Part shown: positions 6,055 to 10,159 of the stretch, in pieces
Numbering within the stretch: position 1 is the first letter of the stretch
Layout of the letters: each line of letters starts with the position of its first letter
Assembly: GCA_027320785.1 (NCBI GenBank)
Contig: DAHVKR010000004.1
Location: forward strand, 4,774-14,932
Reading direction: 5' to 3'
From: Bdellovibrionales bacterium
GTDB lineage: Bacteria > Bdellovibrionota > Bdellovibrionia > Bdellovibrionales > Bdellovibrionaceae
Length of the DNA stretch: 10,159 bases
Made by a program: the position numbers and the translations under genes
Notes under the pieces: generated by a model
What the model was told of the DNA's origin: nothing
Databases searched by the model: none
Seen by the model: the letters and a program-made list of their open reading frames with translations, nothing else

Positions 6055-7137
6055 CTATGAAACTGCGACATCCTCTTCGATTCGATGGTAACCACGCCAC
6101 TCTTTTAGGCGACCACGAGGTCGGCCTCCATCTTCAGGATATTCTATCAGTACATACGTTAACTTCGTTATTTTACCCAAGGATACTATATCCAGTGATG
6201 TGAGCTCTGTCCACGTACCTGTATTAAAATATTCCTTATCTTTTCCCCATTGTCGGTATTGATAAACATGAGTATGCCCAAAAACAACTGTGTGAACTCT
6301 TTCATCCTTGAGTATCTTCCGTGCCGACTCACTCAGATCAGGGAAAATAGCACTTTCAAGAGCAATTTTAAGCAGTGTTTTAAAAGGCCATTCGCGTCGA
6401 GGATCTTTTTTAAATAAAGTTTTGATACCAAAAATAATAAAAGTTACGAAAGATGTAATGCTCAACCAGGTCTCATTCAAAAATGCCCAACGTACCATTT
6501 TACTAAAAGGTCTAATTTTATCGACATGTGGATACTTCTCTTTAATTTTCAACACAAGATCCACAAAAAAGTGAGAACCAAAAGGAAGGTTCAAAATAGG
6601 CTCTGGCAAATCTTTTTTAAGAAAAAATCTTTTAGGATCAAGGCGATTGGCTGCCTCATGCATATGACCGTGTTCAATATGAACACCATCAAAATAATAC
6701 ACAATATTTTTGTAACGAATAGCGGTATCTACAACTTGATTTAAATAGGCTCGACAAGCAGGCCACATCATTGCCTGATCATGATTCCCCACAACATAAG
6801 TAATGGAGTTCTGTGTTTGAGAGGCAAATTCCTTTAGGGCTCGAAAAACGTTTTCATGTCCTGCCACAATGGACTTCATAATCTCGAGAGCAACACCTTC
6901 CGTCACAACTGTCAGAAAATGTCCGCGATAATCTACCTGTAAAAAGTTAAAAAAATCCCCGTTTATAATAATTTCGACTTCAGCATCACGAAAAGCTCCA
7001 GAAGAATAATAGTTAATAAACTCTACAAGCTTTTCACCATAATAAAATTCTTCTAATTGGTTGGTCGCGCCGTCAGGCAATATGCGGCCTTTTCCCAAAT
7101 GAAGATCACTGATAATAAGTTTAAAACGGCGGCTCAA
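6055..7137 (-). CDS. Calcineurin-like metallophosphoesterase with possible membrane segment
   Basis: A 360-aa protein with all motifs of the dinuclear-metal phosphoesterase fold: DLHLG (Asp11, His13), INGDFF (Asp61), VGNHDQ (Asn118, His119), IEHGHMHE (154-161) and FGHTH (His288, His290). The motif order and spacing recall the COG2908 group, which includes the lipid A enzyme LpxH, but the protein is longer than LpxH (about 240 aa). It carries an insertion between the HGH and GHTH motifs (about 165-270) with a hydrophobic run, WLSITSFVTFIIFGIKTLF (224-242), that could anchor or dip into the membrane. A phospholipid or nucleotide-linked lipid substrate is plausible but unproven. The TTG start is supported by AAGGGA 7 nt upstream (7150-7145) and by the DLHLG motif lying only 10 residues in; an in-frame stop precedes it. 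It lies 18 nt after the coiled-coil gene and 26 nt before pgi. Confidence 0.9.
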   Translation of the reverse strand: MSRRFKLIISDLHLGKGRILPDGATNQLEEFYYGEKLVEFINYYSSGAFRDAEVEIIINGDFFNFLQVDYRGHFLTVVTEGVALEIMKSIVAGHENVFRALKEFASQTQNSITYVVGNHDQAMMWPACRAYLNQVVDTAIRYKNIVYYFDGVHIEHGHMHEAANRLDPKRFFLKKDLPEPILNLPFGSHFFVDLVLKIKEKYPHVDKIRPFSKMVRWAFLNETWLSITSFVTFIIFGIKTLFKKDPRREWPFKTLLKIALESAIFPDLSESARKILKDERVHTVVFGHTHVYQYRQWGKDKEYFNTGTWTELTSLDIVSLGKITKLTYVLIEYPEDGGRPRGRLKEWRGYHRIEEDVAVS

Positions 7138-7155
7138 TGGTCATTCCCTTGCCCA

Positions 7156-8340
7156 TTATTTGGCTTTTTTAAGTTCTTCTTCACCTTCATTTTCAATGTC
7201 GGCATCAACTGAATCTAGAACTTGATTTAAATCTTCAGGCTCTAGATTAACAAGCGCCACTCTCAAGGCGCGAATTGTTTTTTGCATTTGCTCTTGCTGA
7301 TTTTCCATCATCTTATTAAGATCTTGCACTTTTGAGCGATACAAATCTAACTCTGCCTTGTATTGATCTAATTTTCTCTGCAAGTCTAGAATTTTTTCGT
7401 CCTTGGCACGCATCAAAGCCTGCTTTTCAGCACGCACAAGCTCTAAACGATTTTCTAATTCTCTCTCACGGACTCGGATTTTACGAAAATCCGTCTTGAT
7501 TCGCATTTCAAGATCTTCAAGCTTTGCCTTTGATTTTGATAATTCAGTCTCTTTAAATTGCAGATTACCCTTCAAAATAAGGCGCTCATTCTTACTCTGA
7601 TCAATCAAATCACTTTTTTCTTTTTCAAGTCTTTGAACTCGAACTTGGTACTCTTCCATCTTGCGTGAAACAATGTCCCCAGCAGAAGAAAGATCATCAT
7701 TCTCCTGACGAAGCCGATCGATCTCAACTTCTAGCTCTTTAATTCGAACCTGCGCAATTTTAAGAGTTTCCGCCTGAGCTAAGCTGGCATCTAAAGAAGT
7801 ATATACCTGCCCACCTCGTGTACCTTTAAGCGCACCGGTCGCAATCTTCTCTTGTAAAACGCCTCTTCCACCTCGAGCCCCTTTAACCGCAACAGTTCGA
7901 TCAGATTCAGCACTAGCAATAGTGGCTTCGCTTGAGCCATAGGTGACAGACGTCGACTGGTTTTTTGAATCTAATATTTGTATTTCAGGATTCACCTCAA
8001 TTGAGGGAACTGTCTTATCATTTGAACGATTTGATACTCGCGACTCTGCAGGCTCTTCGTCTTCTCCTAATTTGGGAGGCTTAATATCTTTCTGAATATG
8101 CGCAAAAGCCGTAGGAAGTTCTATCTCTTCATCACTATGTTCTAAATTATTTTCGATAATTCCCTGGACGTACTCATTGTCATCTTTCGTTCGAACCAAT
8201 ACGAGAGACTCGGCTCTCGAGTCTTCCGAAACCACATCATCATCTTCCGTTTCCAAAGATTGAACTTCGTCGATCAGGTCCTTAAGGAATTCATTATCCT
8301 CAACAACCCTTTTTTTAGATTTTGATTTTGGTTTCCCCAT
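7156..8340 (-). CDS. Long coiled-coil protein with D-K/R-T-V motifs and RGG repeats
   Basis: I do not recognise a named family. The 394-aa protein has no signal peptide or membrane helix and should be cytosolic. It starts with a Lys-rich stretch (1-11), followed by an acidic, disordered-looking region (12-150). Two similar motifs lie at its end, DKTV (108-111) and DRTV (147-150). Next come two near-identical basic Gly-rich boxes, KGARGG (153-158) and KGTRGG (172-177), joined by a short helix-like segment. From about 190 to 360 the sequence is a charged heptad-type coiled coil, ending in an acidic tail (365-394). Such a shape suits a scaffold or polar-organising protein. DKTV/DRTV resemble the tail of the DgcB-like protein three genes downstream and may be phosphothreonine sites. 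Only AAGG directly abutting the ATG serves as a ribosome site; an in-frame stop just upstream excludes a longer start. Coding status is secure; function is unknown. Confidence 0.85.
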   Translation of the reverse strand: MGKPKSKSKKRVVEDNEFLKDLIDEVQSLETEDDDVVSEDSRAESLVLVRTKDDNEYVQGIIENNLEHSDEEIELPTAFAHIQKDIKPPKLGEDEEPAESRVSNRSNDKTVPSIEVNPEIQILDSKNQSTSVTYGSSEATIASAESDRTVAVKGARGGRGVLQEKIATGALKGTRGGQVYTSLDASLAQAETLKIAQVRIKELEVEIDRLRQENDDLSSAGDIVSRKMEEYQVRVQRLEKEKSDLIDQSKNERLILKGNLQFKETELSKSKAKLEDLEMRIKTDFRKIRVRERELENRLELVRAEKQALMRAKDEKILDLQRKLDQYKAELDLYRSKVQDLNKMMENQQEQMQKTIRALRVALVNLEPEDLNQVLDSVDADIENEGEEELKKAK

Positions 8341-8379
8341 CCTTGTTCAGATCGGGATTTTTCCAAGATTTCTAAAGAG

Positions 8380-9294
8380 TTAAGTGCTAACTTGCAGATA
8401 TTGGTGATAAGTCGTTTGACGTTTACTCAAACTTTCTGCCGTGACGGCTCGAATTGATTTCAGACCAAAGTCCTGAACGGTAAAGCTCGCCAAACAACTT
8501 CCTACAAAGCAAGCTTGCTTCAGATCTTCGAACGTGGGTCTTTTCTCATTTCGAGACAACCACCCAAAAAATCCGCCAGCAAATGTATCCCCAGCCCCTG
8601 TAGGATCGATAACTTCGGCGATTGGAAAAGCCGGCAATACAAAAAGGCCCTTTTCCTTGTGATTGAGAATGACACCGTACTCGCCTCTTTTGATCACAAC
8701 AGCTTCTGGACCCATTCGAAGAAGCTTCTCAGAGGCAGCGATCGCGTTCGGCTCGTCCGTCAGCATTTTGCTTTCACCCTCGTTGATTAAAAGAATCTGG
8801 ACCTTTTGCAGAACCTTTAGAAGATCTGATTTTTTTGATTGAATCCAGAAATTCATGGTATCCATACCGGTATAGACCGGACTTTTGACCTGACCTAAAA
8901 CCTTCAGCTGCAGAACAGGGTCAATATTCGCCAAAAACACAAATTTAGAATCATGATAGGCTTGCGGTAGAACAGGGTCAAAATCAGCAAATACATTCAG
9001 ATCCGTTTGTAAAGTTTGAGCTTCATTTAAATTATCGTCGTAAAATCCTGACCAATGAAAAGTTTGCCCCGTCTTCACAGTCATACCCTGAAGATCCACG
9101 TTTCGACTTTCGAGGATTTTTTTATCTTCTTGGCTGTAGTCGCTTCCGACAACTCCTACAACTCGTACAGGAGAAAGCAACGAGGCTGCTACAGAAAAGT
9201 AGTTAGCAGAACCACCTAAAGTTTTATTAACAGCTCCGACTGGTGTTTTAATACTATCGTAAGCCAAGCTCCCCACGACGAGAATCTGCGACAT
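8380..9294 (-). CDS. PfkB/ribokinase-family carbohydrate or nucleoside kinase
   Basis: A 304-aa kinase that transfers phosphate from ATP to a sugar- or nucleoside-type hydroxyl. The N-terminal part shows VGSLAYDSIKTP and the first family signature, LGGSANYFSVAASL (26-39). Further on, NEGE (171-174) matches the metal-binding NxxE motif, and VIKRGEYG (200-207) and DPTGAGDTFAGGF (230-242) form the nucleotide site and anion hole, with the catalytic base Asp236. The substrate cannot be named from the sequence; fructose-6-phosphate, ribose and adenosine kinases all belong to this fold. I chose the ATG at 9294, where GGGAGG (9305-9300) lies 5 nt upstream. The longer in-frame start at 9354 would add 20 residues not seen in the family. 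The start lies inside rlmN (41-nt overlap), implying coupled translation. The coiled-coil gene follows after 39 nt. Confidence 0.92.
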   Translation of the reverse strand: MSQILVVGSLAYDSIKTPVGAVNKTLGGSANYFSVAASLLSPVRVVGVVGSDYSQEDKKILESRNVDLQGMTVKTGQTFHWSGFYDDNLNEAQTLQTDLNVFADFDPVLPQAYHDSKFVFLANIDPVLQLKVLGQVKSPVYTGMDTMNFWIQSKKSDLLKVLQKVQILLINEGESKMLTDEPNAIAASEKLLRMGPEAVVIKRGEYGVILNHKEKGLFVLPAFPIAEVIDPTGAGDTFAGGFFGWLSRNEKRPTFEDLKQACFVGSCLASFTVQDFGLKSIRAVTAESLSKRQTTYHQYLQVST

Positions 9295-10159
9295 GTTTGC
9301 CTCCCAAGCTCGAGTTTGAAATATCCATCTTTTGTGGATGTTCATTATACGCACTTGTCAGCTGACCGCAAGCCGCATAGATATCACGACCCATGGTGCG
9401 GCGAAGTAGAACATGCGCTCCCAAACGCATCAACTCATTTTGAAAAGCCGTGACATCGTCATCATCAGGACGCTCGAAACCACTCCCTGGATGCTCGTTA
9501 AATGGAATAATGTTGATCTTGCACGGAACATCCCGAGTCAGTTTATAAAGTTCGCGGGCGTGCTCAAGGCGATCTGTCACGCCCTTCAAAAGGACATACT
9601 CAAAAGTAATCAGATCTTTTGTGTCACGCGCGTACTTACGACACTCATTTAAAAGTTCCGAAATATTCCAGCGTTTATTAATCGGCATTACTTGCGAACG
9701 AACTTCATCATTATAGCCATTCAAAGAAACAGCCAGACGAGTTCGAGAGGCTGCAATTCTCCACATTTCAGGTACAATTCCAGAAGTCGACACCGTGATT
9801 TTACGACGCGAAAAATTAATTCCCCAGTCATTGGCTAAAATTTCAATGGTCTTAAAAACGGACTCAGGATTATCAAGAGGTTCGCCCATTCCCATAAAGA
9901 CAATATTTGTAATTTTCCAACCCTCTGGCAAAAGCGACTGAGCTTGCAAAAATTGGCCTACAATTTCAGATGTCTTCAATCGCCGTTTGAGTTTCTGCTT
10001 ACCTGTAAAGCAAAAACGGCAAGCCATGTTACAGCCCACCTCAGATGAAATACACAATGTCATCCGCTCATCTGAAGGAATCAGAACAGCCTCGACTGTT
10101 TGTGCATTCCCCATATCAAATAAAAATTTTTGAGTTCCATCTACAGATTTCAAATGAGT
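9254..10159 (-). CDS. rlmN: RlmN-type radical SAM methyltransferase (23S rRNA A2503 / tRNA A37), 5' end cut off
   Basis: Uses a 4Fe-4S cluster and S-adenosylmethionine to methylate C2 of adenosine in 23S rRNA and some tRNAs. The frame stays open to the last base (…THLKSVDGTQKF), so the start lies right of the window and roughly the first 50-100 residues are missing; an in-frame TTG at 10153 is not a real start. Counting from that codon, the cluster-binding motif is CNMACRFC (Cys41, 45, 48). The two Cys of the methyl-transfer mechanism are Cys34 in TLCISSEVGC and Cys262 in IYAACGQL, equivalent to E. coli Cys118 and Cys355. VFMGMGEPLDN (85-95) and VSLNGYNDEVRSQVMPINK (142-160) are also family hallmarks. 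The family-typical 'AACGQL' ending and general context favour RlmN over the resistance enzyme Cfr. About 35 residues after it are poorly conserved, and the last part overlaps the kinase gene. Confidence 0.95.
   Translation of the reverse strand, partial: THLKSVDGTQKFLFDMGNAQTVEAVLIPSDERMTLCISSEVGCNMACRFCFTGKQKLKRRLKTSEIVGQFLQAQSLLPEGWKITNIVFMGMGEPLDNPESVFKTIEILANDWGINFSRRKITVSTSGIVPEMWRIAASRTRLAVSLNGYNDEVRSQVMPINKRWNISELLNECRKYARDTKDLITFEYVLLKGVTDRLEHARELYKLTRDVPCKINIIPFNEHPGSGFERPDDDDVTAFQNELMRLGAHVLLRRTMGRDIYAACGQLTSAYNEHPQKMDISNSSLGGKHVADSRRGELGLR
9300..9305 (-). promoter_or_regulatory. Shine-Dalgarno deciding the PfkB kinase start
   Basis: GGGAGG on the minus strand, 5 nt before the ATG at 9294 and within the rlmN coding sequence. 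It favours the shorter start over the upstream ATG at 9354. Confidence 0.85.

Noticed and set aside
6308..6744. Plus-strand reading frames inside the metallophosphoesterase gene
   Set aside because: They are antisense to a gene with complete catalytic motifs and their translations look like random basic/hydrophobic sequence.
9295..9354. Longer 324-aa form of the PfkB kinase
   Set aside because: The first 20 residues are not family-like, and GGGAGG precedes the inner ATG at 9294.
9254..10159. Cfr-type antibiotic-resistance methyltransferase instead of RlmN
   Set aside because: The motif set and AACGQL ending fit RlmN, and it lies in a chromosomal housekeeping run without mobile-element signs.

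Overview
The window most likely comes from a predatory bacterium of the Bdellovibrio / Pseudobdellovibrio group (Bdellovibrionota). The main evidence is an FHA-GGDEF diguanylate cyclase that closely matches DgcB of Bdellovibrio bacteriovorus, lying next to an ECF sigma factor as I recall it does there (Bd0742/Bd0743). A GH25 lysozyme lipoprotein, a Gram-negative envelope enzyme, also fits. The DNA is AT-leaning, about 40% GC by spot counts, which is lower than I remember for B. bacteriovorus. A low-GC relative such as the P. exovorus type is therefore possible, but the species is inference.

Layout. All genes but one lie on the minus strand and read right to left. A six-gene run starts beyond the right edge: rlmN (23S rRNA/tRNA methyltransferase, 5' end cut off), a PfkB-family sugar/nucleoside kinase, a 394-aa coiled-coil protein, a calcineurin-like metallophosphoesterase, pgi (glucose-6-phosphate isomerase) and dgcB. 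Gaps are 18-39 nt, with one 41-nt overlap and no visible terminator, so this is probably one operon. A 292-nt gene-free stretch with hairpins and G-tracts follows. After it come an ECF sigma factor and a 66-aa protein overlapping it by 4 nt, ending in a clear intrinsic terminator. Next is a gene fusing a histidine phosphatase to a Nudix hydrolase, with a promoter placed so that its mRNA may have no leader. A GH25 lysozyme lipoprotein follows, its start codon and ribosome-binding region folded into a hairpin. The only plus-strand gene is the 3' part of a predicted zinc aminopeptidase at the left edge; its stop codon overlaps the stop of the lysozyme gene.

How the genes may work together. Core functions (RlmN, Pgi, a kinase) share a transcription unit with a signalling output (DgcB). 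The DgcB FHA domain is preceded by a Thr-rich tail containing DRTEKTV. The coiled-coil protein of the same operon carries two similar D-K/R-T-V motifs, so it is a candidate phosphothreonine ligand of the DgcB FHA domain or a substrate of the same kinase. This is the most interesting testable idea here. The left half (ECF sigma with a non-canonical tiny partner, lysozyme lipoprotein, aminopeptidase) looks envelope- and stress-related. I saw no tRNA, rRNA, CRISPR array, insertion sequence or phage gene.
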